From contig NZ_OY781464.1 of the NCBI RefSeq assembly GCF_963676735.1, positions 3,195,001-3,259,000 on the forward strand: a stretch of DNA of 64,000 nucleotides, given 5' to 3'. Under the pieces are notes generated by a model. The model searched no databases. It had not been told where the DNA came from and worked only from the letters and a program-made list of their open reading frames with translations. Shown one piece after another: positions 26,031-37,000 of the stretch. Source of the stretch: an uncultured Draconibacterium sp. (lineage in GTDB: Bacteria; Bacteroidota; Bacteroidia; Bacteroidales; Prolixibacteraceae). Both the position numbers and the translations under genes were made by a program. The first letter of the stretch is position 1. Each line of letters begins with the position of its first letter.

Positions 26031-27293
26031 TTAACTACCTGAATTTATACTCAGTTTCTTCACTACCTTTGCCACCCGCTGAAAGCCTTCTTCAATTTTT
26101 GCCTTATCGTAAACCAAGGGGCCAAACGAAATGCGGATTCCATTCTTTAGTGAATCTCCAAAACCTCCACCGGGCACAAAAATTACTCCGGTTTTTTTCA
26201 GAACATTTTCCACAAACTCATCACCGTTCATTCCCACATCAACTACAGAATACAAACCTCCCTGTGGCAGGGTAAACCTTGGCGACAGGTACTTATTGAT
26301 ACACTCACACAAAAATGCTGCTGCACTTTTATAATCCTCATTTATTCTATTGATATAAGTGGCAAGCGACCCGTCTTTTAATCCTTTATTAATGTAATTG
26401 GCAAGTGTTAACTGATGAATGGTATCGGGGCAAAGCACCACACATTGCTGAACCACTTTTAGTGCCTGAATAATATTTTCGTCAGCTTCGAGCCAACCGA
26501 GCCTTCGTCCCAGTCCCCGGCACCATTTCGAGTTCGAGTACAATTTAACAAGGTTCGGATAATCGGCTACCGAGTAAGTAAAATACTCCGGCTGATCTGT
26601 TGTGTAAACAAAGGTGTTGTAGGCAAAATCAATAGCCACAAAACAATCGTTTTTAAGGGTAATTTCAAGTGCTTTTTTTACAAAGAAATCGGGAACCATT
26701 GTGCCCGTTGGATTATCCGGGCTGGAGAACAGCAGTAATTTGGGCTTTTCCTTTTCAATAAATTGTTCGAAATCGGTAATTAGTTTTTGTTCGTCGTTTA
26801 CAAAGGCCCATTTTTCTTCGTCAAAAACCGGAAAACAAACCATTTGGCAATTCACTCCCATTTCTATCTGCTCGGGGTAATTGGCATAGGCCGGATCGAG
26901 CAGCGCAATTTTATCGCCGGGGTTGAGTAAGACCTTAAACAGCGAGTAGGCCAGTTGGGTAGAATTGGCACCTATGATTATATTTTCTTCTTTTGACGCT
27001 GCTCCAAAAATCTGCTGATTAAAATCGATTAAGGCTTTTTTAAGTTCGGGGCTACCATCTGAAGGGCTGTAAGCACCTGTTTTATGAAAAAGATCGCGAT
27101 CTTTTGCGATCGCAATATATTCCTGTCTGAGTTCTTCCGGAGCTTCGTGATTTACCCATCCTCCTGCAAACGAAATAACATCGTTTGGATCGAGCCCCAT
27201 TTTTACAAGGTTGTCAGGGCTTGCCATCTCCATAATTCTTCGTATTGGCGACGAAGTTACTCCATCTTTAAACTGATCTGCAAGTTTCAACAT
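26031..27293 (-). CDS. PLP-dependent class I/II aminotransferase
   Basis: This 420-residue cytoplasmic fold-type I enzyme carries DNPTGTMVP (cofactor and substrate region), FVAIDFAYNTFVY with the Asp that pairs with the pyridine nitrogen, and YSNSKWCRGLGRRLGWLEA, in which the lysine of SNSK is the expected Schiff-base residue. RISFGP near the C-terminus holds the carboxylate-binding Arg. An aminotransferase is unusual inside a glycan-degradation run. It sits directly after the split transketolase genes, 24 bases apart, suggesting a shared pathway for an unusual sugar or keto acid. Substrate unknown; other PLP reactions are possible. Confidence 0.87.
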   Translation of the reverse strand: MLKLADQFKDGVTSSPIRRIMEMASPDNLVKMGLDPNDVISFAGGWVNHEAPEELRQEYIAIAKDRDLFHKTGAYSPSDGSPELKKALIDFNQQIFGAASKEENIIIGANSTQLAYSLFKVLLNPGDKIALLDPAYANYPEQIEMGVNCQMVCFPVFDEEKWAFVNDEQKLITDFEQFIEKEKPKLLLFSSPDNPTGTMVPDFFVKKALEITLKNDCFVAIDFAYNTFVYTTDQPEYFTYSVADYPNLVKLYSNSKWCRGLGRRLGWLEADENIIQALKVVQQCVVLCPDTIHQLTLANYINKGLKDGSLATYINRINEDYKSAAAFLCECINKYLSPRFTLPQGGLYSVVDVGMNGDEFVENVLKKTGVIFVPGGGFGDSLKNGIRISFGPLVYDKAKIEEGFQRVAKVVKKLSINSGS

Positions 27294-27316
27294 AACACAA
27301 TTTTTTAGCTGCTTGT

Positions 27317-28267
27317 TTATTTTCTTTTTACGGTATTTTCGGCCGCATTTACAATGTCGTTAACAGCCATTTCGTAGTAGTCAAGTAATTCGTGCGGCAA
27401 ACCCGAGCCCGGAAATTTATCACGTAATCCTATTCGGGTTATGGGCACGGGACAATGCTCTGCTGCTGTTTCCATAATGGCGCTACCCAAACCGCCAATT
27501 ATGTTGTGATCTTCAGCGGTAAGTGCGGCTCCACATTGTTTAAGAACCCCAATAACCCCCTCTACATCAATTGGTTTTACGGTATGCACCTCAACCAGTG
27601 TAACACCAATTCCTTTTGTCTGAAGTATTTGAGCTGCCTCTATTAACCGTGGCAAAAGCACACCGTTACCAAACAAGGCAATATCATTTCCCTTGTTTTG
27701 CAACACATTTATTTTTCCGGGAACAAAGGGTGTATTTTTTTCAAAAACCACCGGGTCGCGACCACTTCCAAGGCGCAGGTAAACCGGCCCCGGTATTTTG
27801 GCAGCTGCAATGGCTGCTTGTCGCGCCTGGTCGGCATCTGCCGGCACAATAATTGTCATATTCGGAATGGTGCGTAAGATGCCAATATCTTCGAAAAACT
27901 GATGGGTCGTTCCTTCACGTTCGCCTCCTGCAATTCCTCCGTTTACACCAGCCAGTTTCACATTCAGGTTAGGATAGGCAATAAAGGTGCGGATTTGCTC
28001 ACAGGCACGCATGGTTATAAATCCGGCGTAAGTGGCAAAAAACGGTATTAAGCCTTCAAGGGCCAGTCCGGCAGAGGTTGCCGCAGCATTTTGTTCGGCA
28101 ATACCAATTTCAACATACTGTTCCGGATATTTTGCAACAAAATCAGTTGCGCGCATGGCCAGCAAACTGTCGGCACAAACCAACATTATCCGGTCGTCTT
28201 TTTCAGCAAGCGTATCTAAACCCTGCATAAATCCTATTCGTGTACTTTCTATTTTATTCAAGGTCAA
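27317..28267 (-). CDS. Transketolase, C-terminal subunit
   Basis: This 316-residue protein carries the pyrimidine-binding and C-terminal transketolase domains. Evidence is ADSLLAMRATDFVAKYPEQYVEIGIAEQNAAATSAGLALEG (with the Glu that activates thiamine diphosphate in GIAEQN), FATYAGFITMRACEQIR and REGTTHQFFEDIGILRTIPNMTIIVPADADQ. It forms an active enzyme with the N-terminal subunit encoded just upstream. The frame starts with TTG at 28267 (or a second TTG at 28261). An ATG at 28228 would cut into the conserved N-terminus. The overlap with the upstream gene indicates coupled translation. Confidence 0.93.
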   Translation of the reverse strand: MTLNKIESTRIGFMQGLDTLAEKDDRIMLVCADSLLAMRATDFVAKYPEQYVEIGIAEQNAAATSAGLALEGLIPFFATYAGFITMRACEQIRTFIAYPNLNVKLAGVNGGIAGGEREGTTHQFFEDIGILRTIPNMTIIVPADADQARQAAIAAAKIPGPVYLRLGSGRDPVVFEKNTPFVPGKINVLQNKGNDIALFGNGVLLPRLIEAAQILQTKGIGVTLVEVHTVKPIDVEGVIGVLKQCGAALTAEDHNIIGGLGSAIMETAAEHCPVPITRIGLRDKFPGSGLPHELLDYYEMAVNDIVNAAENTVKRK

Positions 28268-29147
28268 GTCCTCCTAAAATTTTCATTGCTTCTTCACGTT
28301 CTTCATCACTGGGCACCCGTTTATGCCAGGCATTATTTCCTTCCATGTAGGGCACTCCTTTCCCTTTCAGGGTATGCGCAACAAAAACAATTGGTTTATC
28401 GGGATCGGGTGCCGGCATGTCGGGAATGATTTCCATTCCCATTCGCTCTTCGCGCGACGCCCTGCCACGTTTTGCTGCATTTTCAAAGGCTGTTGTTAAA
28501 GCCGCAATGTCGTGCCCATCAATATCAATGGCATGCCAGCCAAATGCATTCCATTTTTCAGTTAAATTAACCAGTCCACTAATTTTCTCAACGGTTCCTC
28601 CACTCTGAATTCCGTTATAATCAACAATGGCAATCAGGTTACACAATTTGTTTTTGGCAATATTCATGGCAGCTTCCCACACCAGACCTTCGTTTAGTTC
28701 ACCGTCGCCGGTTACTACAAAAGTCAGTGTATCGTCGCCCCTGCGGCGTGCTGCCAGTGCCATTCCGCAAGCCTGCGGCAAACCGTGGCCCAACGACCCC
28801 GATGTGGCATCAACACCGGGGGTAAGTTTTTGTACCGGATGCCCCTGCAATCGGGAATTTAGCGAACGTAAAGTTTTTAATTCAGCCGGGGGAAGGTATC
28901 CTTTGCGGGCCAGTGCTGCATAATAAACGGGGCAGGCATGCCCTTTTGACAAAATAAAACGATCGCGCCCCACCCATTTTGGATCTTTGGAGTTAAGCCG
29001 CATCACATCAAAATAAAGCACAGCCAGAATATCGGCTATCGACATACACGGTCCGGGATGACCATCGCCGGCATAATAGATGGTATTCACTACATCGCGC
29101 CGAAGCTGTGTGGCAACACCCGTTAAATAATCAATTCTTTCAGTCAT
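28254..29147 (-). CDS. Transketolase, N-terminal thiamine-diphosphate-binding subunit
   Basis: This 297-residue protein holds GDGHPGPCMSIADILAVLYF, RDRFILSKGHACPVYYAALARKG, SGSLGHGLPQACGMALAARR and the ThDP/metal motif VVTGDGELNEGLVWEAAMNIAKNKLCNLIAIVDYNG. Split transketolases are used for special sugars as well as the pentose phosphate pathway; one known case is the apulose-4-phosphate transketolase of apiose catabolism. Apiose occurs in rhamnogalacturonan II, so the idea fits, but no apiose isomerase or apulose kinase gene is visible. The gene starts 41 bases after the esterase gene stop. Confidence 0.93.
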   Translation of the reverse strand: MTERIDYLTGVATQLRRDVVNTIYYAGDGHPGPCMSIADILAVLYFDVMRLNSKDPKWVGRDRFILSKGHACPVYYAALARKGYLPPAELKTLRSLNSRLQGHPVQKLTPGVDATSGSLGHGLPQACGMALAARRRGDDTLTFVVTGDGELNEGLVWEAAMNIAKNKLCNLIAIVDYNGIQSGGTVEKISGLVNLTEKWNAFGWHAIDIDGHDIAALTTAFENAAKRGRASREERMGMEIIPDMPAPDPDKPIVFVAHTLKGKGVPYMEGNNAWHKRVPSDEEREEAMKILGGLDLE

Positions 29148-29187
29148 TATAATGCTTTTCTATACTATTCGTTATTAATTCAGGAGC

Positions 29188-30624
29188 TTATTCCCAATCA
29201 TCCGAGCGAAATGAAGAAACCGGCAAACCATCAGTGCCGAACAGCGTTCCTACCACAAAATCTTTAAAGCAATAGCGCACAGCCACAGGCTTTTCCACTC
29301 GTGGTGAAGACAGTACCACCGACTTTGTTCTCAGGTAGGCATTAGCCGGGTAAAAGATTTTGTTTTCGCCGGCAATTTCAAAACCGCTTAATTCTTTTCC
29401 AAAGGTTGTAAGTCCATTGGCTGCGTGGTTAAACGAAACAACCAGCTGCCCCTCTTTAATTTCAATGGCATTAAACTCGGGGCTTCGATAGCTAAAATCG
29501 CGTACCCCGTATGTTTTTGCCAAAGCCCAAAGTGCCAGTCGCTCGCCACCTTCTTTTTTTCGCATTGGGTGAATACAGGTCTCTTCACCCACATCCATTA
29601 GCACGGCCATTCCACTATTTGGAATTTTATCCATTGCTTTTAATTGCGATTCGCGAAGGAAAGCAGAATTTGCCTTGGGTTTATTGGGTTTAAACACGGC
29701 ATAATCGAAAGGAGCAATCTGTGCATAATAAAACGGAAACTCGCCTATACCCCATAAGTTGCGCCACTCGTTAACCATTGTGGGAAATAATTCGAGGTAA
29801 CGGGCAGGTTCCTGGTAATTGGTTTCGCCCTGGTACCAAATGGCCCCTTTAATACCATAACCAATAACAGGGTTAAGCATGCCATTAAAAAGTGCGGTTG
29901 GTGTGCGGTTGGCAACCGGAATAGTATCGCCCGGAGCCGGCACTTCCGTATTTTCAAACGGAACAGCAGTTTCGGAACTCATCCAGGCTTGAATGCACGA
30001 GCCTCCGTAGCTTACTTCGATTAAACCAATGGGGACATCCAACATTTCGTGCAGTAGTTTTCCAAAGAAATAGCCCGTTGCACTAAAGTTTCGCACGGCT
30101 GCCGCATCGGCTTCTTTCCATCGTGCATCAAAATTGTCTTGCGGCGTGGTTTGCGAATTACGTGGCACGGTAATCATCCGAATACGATGATTTTCCGATT
30201 TAAGAATGGCCATATTCGATCCTTCAACCGGTTGCCCGCGAAAGCCTTTCATGGGCATTTCCATATTCGATTGCCCGGCACAAATCCACACTTCGCCTAT
30301 CATTACATTTTTGATGGTGAGTACCTCCCCGTCCGTAATTTTTAGTTCGTACGGGCCACCCGCAACAGGCGTCTTAAGCATTAGTTTCCATTGTCCGTTT
30401 TTATCCGCTTTTGTCGAAACGGTTTCATTGTTCCACGTACCTGTTACTTCAATATCTGCTTTGGCATCACTCCAGCCCCATACTGCAACTTCGGTTTGTT
30501 GTTGCAATATCATATGATCGGCAAAAAGTGCCGGAAGTTTTACTTTAGCATTCGTCTGTATTCCTGCAAAAATCAGGATTACAAAGAGAATAAGGACTTG
30601 TGTTTTTTTCATTTTTCTGTTCAT
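29188..30624 (-). CDS. Sialate O-acetylesterase-family carbohydrate esterase, secreted
   Basis: This 478-residue protein has a signal peptide (about 1-26) and an SGNH-type fold with an inserted beta domain. The nucleophile block is VWICAGQSNMEMPMKGF near residues 112-128, and the Asp-His part is ETCIHPMRKKEGGERLALW near residues 350-368. It probably removes acetyl groups from decorated sugars; in pectin loci such enzymes often deacetylate rhamnogalacturonan. It lies 1 base after the GH106 stop. Substrate not provable by eye; the family is named after sialate only by history. Confidence 0.92.
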   Translation of the reverse strand: MNRKMKKTQVLILFVILIFAGIQTNAKVKLPALFADHMILQQQTEVAVWGWSDAKADIEVTGTWNNETVSTKADKNGQWKLMLKTPVAGGPYELKITDGEVLTIKNVMIGEVWICAGQSNMEMPMKGFRGQPVEGSNMAILKSENHRIRMITVPRNSQTTPQDNFDARWKEADAAAVRNFSATGYFFGKLLHEMLDVPIGLIEVSYGGSCIQAWMSSETAVPFENTEVPAPGDTIPVANRTPTALFNGMLNPVIGYGIKGAIWYQGETNYQEPARYLELFPTMVNEWRNLWGIGEFPFYYAQIAPFDYAVFKPNKPKANSAFLRESQLKAMDKIPNSGMAVLMDVGEETCIHPMRKKEGGERLALWALAKTYGVRDFSYRSPEFNAIEIKEGQLVVSFNHAANGLTTFGKELSGFEIAGENKIFYPANAYLRTKSVVLSSPRVEKPVAVRYCFKDFVVGTLFGTDGLPVSSFRSDDWE

Positions 30625-30625
30625 A

Positions 30626-33600
30626 TCAATTTTCAGTTATTTCTTTTATTATAATCACGGGGTCCATTAGTCCGGCAGGCAACAATTCATTTCCTTCCAG
30701 GCGGTATGCGCAGGTGGTCCAGGTAATTCGTTCGGTTTTGGGCAATTTATGATCACCCATTATTCGGTTTGCCCAGGTATTGGTAACTCTAATTTTAAGT
30801 TGGTTTTGGCCTTCTTTTAAGGCGTTTGAAATGTCAACACGGAATGGTGCAGTCCAGGCAACACCACAGTTTTTATTGTTTAAAATTACCTCTGCAATGT
30901 TGTGCACTTTACCTAATTGCAGGTATACATTATTGGTGTCACCATTCCAATCGAAATGTTTGTGGTAAACAGCTGTTCCTGAATAGAACTTTATTTTGTC
31001 GTCGTTATTTTTACTCCAATCGGTTAGCGCTTCAAATATAACGGTAGTATCCGGTCCTCCAAATTCCGAATCAAACTCCAGCAACCAATCTTTATCCAAC
31101 ACCAACTGGTCTTTAAAAGAAGGATTATTTGCCTGTTCGGATTTAGCTGAAACCGACGTTTTGTTTTCAAAAATTACAAAAACAGCTTCGTTGCCTTCGA
31201 AGGCATAAGACACCCTGGTTTTTCCGTTGGCCATGTGCCATTGTTTGCAGCTTTTTGTTTCGCCGGTGAGTGGAAAAAAGAACTCCGGTTCTTTCCCGGA
31301 TACCCTGAATGTTAACTCAAGAAGGCGTTTTGTATTTTCTTGATTCGAGATAAAATAAATATCCTTATCGGCAGTAACGCGATGATTCCAGGCCACTTTT
31401 TGCGCAACTTCTCCACTTTCATTCAGGGCGAAGAAATCCTTTTCAATACCAAAGTGCTTGAATGACTCCAGGTCATAACTTCCGGTTAATAGCTGTCCTT
31501 TGCCAAGTTTTATGCTGATGAGGTTTTCAGAAATTTTTGTACGGTCTCGTTCATCAAAAATCTTGTTAATCAGTTCATTAAAATCTTTACGATTTTTCTC
31601 GTCGCCCAAACAAAATGTTGGTTTTTCCTGAAAATAAACTGTTGCACCATTTTTTACCAGGCGAAGAATTTTTTGGGCCACCTCCATGCTCATTCCTGCT
31701 TCCGGATTCATTTTTCGCTTACCGGGAATAACCAGCAGTCCATAACTTGCCCCACCCGGTAATTCAATTCGGCCCTTAATAACCTTTGCCTGGTTAATTA
31801 AAACATCTTTGTTGAACGAGTCGTAAGCATAACCTCTCAAGGGGTCAATCCAGTTGATTGGATCGGCCAGATTTTTTAAGGTTGTTACCCCCTTGGGTTG
31901 TTGACGATAGGGCTGACCTTCGTTTAATAAGCGTTGCTTTTCCTCATTCACTTTTTCCTTGCCAAAAATGCCTGGTAAAACCGGCACAAGGCGATCTGGC
32001 AAAATTGCTCGCCGCGGTATTTCTTCTCCGGTAAACACAGCAATATCCACCACAGGAACCCCTTGTTGAAGTTGCTTCTGACAATTTTCGATGTACTTCA
32101 CCCAAGCCTTACCGGGTTTCCACCAGGTTTGGTTGGGTTGAAAGAATGTGCCAACCACGCCCAATGTTTTACCCGGTTTCCGGTCTGTCCACGGGTCGTG
32201 CGTAAATACATGAAAAATCATTTTATTAATCCCCAGTGCAAAATTACGATCAAACAATGTTTTTAACATTCCGGGATGCTCATCCCAATCCAGGCGGATG
32301 GCAGTTCCGGCCTCTGCCCGTACCAGTTTTTTGCCGTAAATATGTGCGCCTGAAATGGCATCTAAAATATCGTTGGGTTTATCGTGCGACGGACTACGAA
32401 ACCAAAATTCGCCGGTTGGAGCATCAGTATTTTTGTAGTGCAGCATCCCATCGCTACAAAAAACCGGTGCTACACTTTCCGAGCCGTATCGGCATCCTTT
32501 GGCCTGTGCAAGTTGCTTCATTGTTCCATGGTAGTTGTCTACCAATGCTTCGGCAATGGTTGCTCGTATATCATACAAAACCTGTTCTGAAAAACGTGCA
32601 TTGTTTAGAGGAACACCGGCCATTAGCGGAAGGTAGTTTTTTAAATCGTAACCACGCCTTTTCTTAAACTCATCAAGCAATACGGGTGACCAGTTCTGGC
32701 TTCCACACTCCCAGCTATCGTTGTACAATTCTTCAATTACATTCAGGGCCAGTTCCGGCCCCATGTGGTTGTAAATAGTATCAAACCAATTGTCAAATTG
32801 CACCCTCACAGCTTCCGGATTCAGCTTATCTGCTTCCAGGCCCACCGCTCCACCGCCAATGTAATTGGTAGCTCCGGTTGAGGTATGCCCCATCCGCAAA
32901 ATAATCCATTTCCCCTCGGGAACCTTCCACGAGAGTTTTCCATTTTCATCAACAAATTCACTAATGTCTTGAATTCGTGATGTATCAACGCAGGCCATTT
33001 CGGACAAATATGTTTCATTTGATTGCTTACTAATGCGCCATGCAGCACCTGTTTTCCCTTCAAACTGATGCACCTTTGGGCTACTGCTTAGTTCAATTCC
33101 CAACACCCTTAAACGTGGTCTCCATTTTGCATCGTCAAGGTCTTCAGCGCCAGGCTCGGTTCCTTCAGGATTAAAAACAAAACGGAAAAATTTTGCCGTA
33201 ACGGGCCGTATCAGGTGAGTTGACGTCACATCGCGATCGTCCCAACCGTGGCGATATGGCTGCATGGTGTCGAGTGGGACAAAGGTATTTCCATCGTTGC
33301 TGGTTTGAAGAATTAAACGATTAGCCTGGTAGTTATTCCACCCCGATTGCAAAGTTACCGAGCGACAATTAAATGGCTGTTCAAATTCATACTGAATCCA
33401 GCATTTTTCCCTGCTGCTAAAAATTTCGGTGTTTCCTTTTTGGGCTAAAAACGAAGCATTTTTATTGGCAAGACTGGTGGTAACTTTGGATTTTATTTGA
33501 TAAGAAGACCAGCCTTCTCCATCCCTGGCGGGAAAAGCAAAAGTGGCAATATCATTGTAAAAATTTTCAGTCATTTCAGGTTGTGGTAAAATAGCCTCAA

Positions 33601-34060
33601 AATGTTGTGCTCCGGCAACCAGGGTATCAGCCCATACCACCTTTTGCATCGACAGCTCAGGAGTAATCCACGGGCCACCGGCGGCTGTAAAACCATCACA
33701 GGCATGAATTCCCAATTTTAGTCCTAAGCGATTGGCTTCGCTTACGGCATGTTTCATCATATCCCACCAGGCAGGTGTAAGCTGCACAACAACCGGCTCA
33801 AATAACGATGGTTCTGCGGCTCCCCTTATGGTAAATAAAAATGCACCTCCAATGCCATTCTCCTTCATTGCCTCAAGGTCCCGGGTTATTCCCTTTTCAG
33901 AAATGCTGGCATCGGTAAGAAACCAGTAAACCCACGGTTTGGCATCGTTGGTTTTATGCTGAATTGTAGCGTCAGCCTTATCCTTATTTTTTCCATTTTC
34001 GCAGCCTGTAAACAACAGGATGAGAATCAGCAAAAGATATGACCAAATTATTTTACACAT
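30626..34060 (-). CDS. GH106-type alpha-L-rhamnosidase-like enzyme, lipoprotein
   Basis: This 1144-residue protein has a lipobox at Cys20 (FTGC). Its start is the GH106 hallmark: KPWVYWFLTDASISEKGITRDLEAMKENGIGGAFLF, followed by WWDMMKHAVSEANRLGLKLGIHACDGFTAAGGPWITPE. A central barrel with LYNDSWECGSQNWSPVLLDEFKKRRGYDLKNYLP and a C-terminal beta-sandwich (VYLQLGKVHNIAEVILNN) follow. GH106 enzymes remove alpha-L-rhamnose, some from rhamnogalacturonan II or I, with calcium. It is between GH2 and the esterase in the run that starts with rhamnose mutarotase. Length and domain order are normal. Confidence 0.9.
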   Translation of the reverse strand: MCKIIWSYLLLILILLFTGCENGKNKDKADATIQHKTNDAKPWVYWFLTDASISEKGITRDLEAMKENGIGGAFLFTIRGAAEPSLFEPVVVQLTPAWWDMMKHAVSEANRLGLKLGIHACDGFTAAGGPWITPELSMQKVVWADTLVAGAQHFEAILPQPEMTENFYNDIATFAFPARDGEGWSSYQIKSKVTTSLANKNASFLAQKGNTEIFSSREKCWIQYEFEQPFNCRSVTLQSGWNNYQANRLILQTSNDGNTFVPLDTMQPYRHGWDDRDVTSTHLIRPVTAKFFRFVFNPEGTEPGAEDLDDAKWRPRLRVLGIELSSSPKVHQFEGKTGAAWRISKQSNETYLSEMACVDTSRIQDISEFVDENGKLSWKVPEGKWIILRMGHTSTGATNYIGGGAVGLEADKLNPEAVRVQFDNWFDTIYNHMGPELALNVIEELYNDSWECGSQNWSPVLLDEFKKRRGYDLKNYLPLMAGVPLNNARFSEQVLYDIRATIAEALVDNYHGTMKQLAQAKGCRYGSESVAPVFCSDGMLHYKNTDAPTGEFWFRSPSHDKPNDILDAISGAHIYGKKLVRAEAGTAIRLDWDEHPGMLKTLFDRNFALGINKMIFHVFTHDPWTDRKPGKTLGVVGTFFQPNQTWWKPGKAWVKYIENCQKQLQQGVPVVDIAVFTGEEIPRRAILPDRLVPVLPGIFGKEKVNEEKQRLLNEGQPYRQQPKGVTTLKNLADPINWIDPLRGYAYDSFNKDVLINQAKVIKGRIELPGGASYGLLVIPGKRKMNPEAGMSMEVAQKILRLVKNGATVYFQEKPTFCLGDEKNRKDFNELINKIFDERDRTKISENLISIKLGKGQLLTGSYDLESFKHFGIEKDFFALNESGEVAQKVAWNHRVTADKDIYFISNQENTKRLLELTFRVSGKEPEFFFPLTGETKSCKQWHMANGKTRVSYAFEGNEAVFVIFENKTSVSAKSEQANNPSFKDQLVLDKDWLLEFDSEFGGPDTTVIFEALTDWSKNNDDKIKFYSGTAVYHKHFDWNGDTNNVYLQLGKVHNIAEVILNNKNCGVAWTAPFRVDISNALKEGQNQLKIRVTNTWANRIMGDHKLPKTERITWTTCAYRLEGNELLPAGLMDPVIIIKEITEN

Positions 34061-34069
34061 ACAATTTCA

Positions 34070-37000
34070 CTAAAACTTTATGGATTGCGGAATCTTTTTG
34101 AGCCTGCTGCTATCATATTTTCCCGGTAGAAGAAAGAATGTATAAGAATAGTTTTTAGCCGGAACCTGGTATTTCTCGATTGGTGCTGCCACCGGCGACC
34201 AGGAATCGTTTCCGCCTATCCCCATTTGAATTAAATCGATATTTAAGGTAATAAAGCCCGCCTCTTCCAATTCATTGGTATGTTTAGCCATGTTAATTTG
34301 CTCTTCGGTGTATGGCCAGGCACTCATACTCAGCAAACTGTCGGCAACAACCAACAATCCCTCATTACTTTTGTTTGTTAAACACATCCAGCGAACATCG
34401 GTGCGGTTGCCGTTCTCCTGGGGCATAACGTAGGGCTCCATAAACTCATGAATGGGCAGCGTATAAATACCCACGTCAAATCCCCACCGCCTGTCGAGAT
34501 AGTTCTCATACAAACCTCGTCCGTACCAGGTAATATTTCGGTAATTGTCTTTTATTCCGCAACGCATTCCCACCTTTGGGATATTGGGCAAATCGGTATC
34601 TGCATTTAAATGGTAGTTTACTTTTATAACTCCCTCGCCATTAAGCTGATAAGCAATTGTTACCTGGGCGCTATCTTTAACAACTACATATTTACTTACA
34701 ATTTGCACCGCGCCGTTTTTAGTTTCGCTAAACTGCATATCTTCCAACACCGGTTCTGCATCAAACCACTGTTTTAAAACTTTTTGAGGTTTCCAGCCGC
34801 GTCGGTCGTTATCGGTTAAAGGTCTTGTAAAATGCGGTAAGCACGGACTAAAAATTTGCTGCTTGCCGCTAAGTCGATACGAGGTTAAGGCTCCGCTTGT
34901 TTTACTAAAAGCAACCTCAAAATTATTACCTGATACAATAATTTCTTTTGGCTGACTGATGGTTTTAAGCTCGGGATATCCGGTTTTTTTCTGAACTGTT
35001 TTTTCTAACGGTGTTAGCAGAAACTGGTTGGCCGCCACCTCGAAGCCCCGGGGAGCCCAGCGCGTTTCTTCCTTTAAAAGAAAATGAATATCAGCTAAAT
35101 ATTCGTTACCTGCTTTCATTTTGGGCAAGTAGCTGGAGAGGTCAAAAATCATTTCTTCTCCGGCTTCGAGTTGAAGATCTGATACTTGTTCAGAAGCAAT
35201 TTCAAAACCGTTTTCTCTGATTTTTAAAACAACATCGTAGGCATCGAGCGATAGCACGGAATGGCGGTTTTCAATCTCTATTTTATGCTGATTGAGCAAT
35301 TCGCACCAAACGGCTTGGTAAACGCGTTTACATTCGTACATGGCAGCTTTTGGCCTTCCATCAGAAGCAACTATTCCGTTAATACAAAAATTGGAGTTAT
35401 GAATTTCTTCGCCAAAATCGCCACCGTAAGCATAAAATTCCTGCCCCTTTTCATCGGTTTTTAGCAAACCCTGGTCTTTATAATCCCAAATGCAACCGCC
35501 AATAAAACGTGTATTTGACCGGAAGATATCCCACAGTTCTTTCATATTTCCTGTTGAGTTACCCATGGAGTGCGAATACTCCACAAAAATAATCGGACGG
35601 TTATCGCCAGTCTGTTTATGCAAATCGTTAATGAACTGCATGGAAGGATAAAAGCGGCTAACCATATCCACATAATACTGATCAACAGGATTTTGCAGGC
35701 GTCCTGTATTGGGCCGATGGCTTAAATCTTTATAGCCCTCAACACCGGGACTTCCCTGTGCAGGCTCGTAATGAATTGGGCGGGTAATATCGTAATCGCG
35801 TGTCCAGGCAGCCATTGCCGCATGGTTGGGGCCACTACCGGCCTCGTTTCCCAAACTCCAGATAATTACCGACGGATGGTTTTTATCGCGGTAAACCATA
35901 CGCGTCATGCGCTCCAGGTGCGCAGCTGTCCATTGCGGATCGTTACTCAGTTTCCCGCCAATACCATGCGTTTCCAGGTTTGCTTCATCCATTACATATA
36001 TCCCGTACTCGTCGCATAAATCGTAGAAATACGGATCGTTGGGATAGTGTGCAGTTCGAATACAATTAAAATTATATTGTTTGATTTGCCGCACATCCGC
36101 CTCGATATCTTCTCTTGAAAGTGCTTTTCCTTTTACCGGATGATGATCGTGTCGGTTTACTCCGTACAAATAAGTAAGCTTTCCGTTAACCAATAACTTG
36201 CTATCTTTTTCCGAAAATTCAATACTTCTAAATCCAATGCGACAACTCTTCACCTCTTCAATTGCACCATTTTCATTTTCAAGCCACAACGCAAGTGTGT
36301 ATAAAGTTGGTGTTTCGGCACTCCATTTTTTTGGATTTTTTACTGTGGTTTCCAGCAAACCAAATTTTACATTGTCTAAACGCGGATAACTTTCGTTGAT
36401 AATCTCTTCGGCGTTTATTTCCAAAGATTTTTCAAAAACAGCTTGTTGGTTTTCGTCGAATAGCTGTGCTTTTAAAACATAGTTTTTAGCGGTATCGCTG
36501 GTAAGGTTGTGTAATTGTGGACGTATACTCAAAACTGCGTCCTTATATTCTTTATCGAGTTTTGTTTGAACAAAAAAATCGGAAATACGCAGTTTGGGCT
36601 CAGCCATCAGAAACACTTCGCGATGAATCCCGCTCATTCGCCAGTGGTCCTGATCTTCAAGATACGCGCCATCGCTCCAGCGAATAACCTGAACCGACAA
36701 TACATTCTCTCCATCGGCCAAATAAGGCGTAATGTTAAACTCCGAAGGCAGGCAGCTGTCTTCAGAGTAACCCAAAAATTTTCCATTCAACCATACTTTA
36801 AATGCAGAACTAACTCCCCCAAAATGCAAAATTATGGTCCGATCGACCCACTCTTTTGGAACGGTGAATAAGCGCTGATACGAACCAACAGCATTGTAAT
36901 CTTTTGGCACCCAGGGCGGATTTACCGGGCGAAAGGGATAAACAGCACTGGCATAAATCGGAATATCGTATCCCTTCATTTCCCAATTGGATGGCACTTC

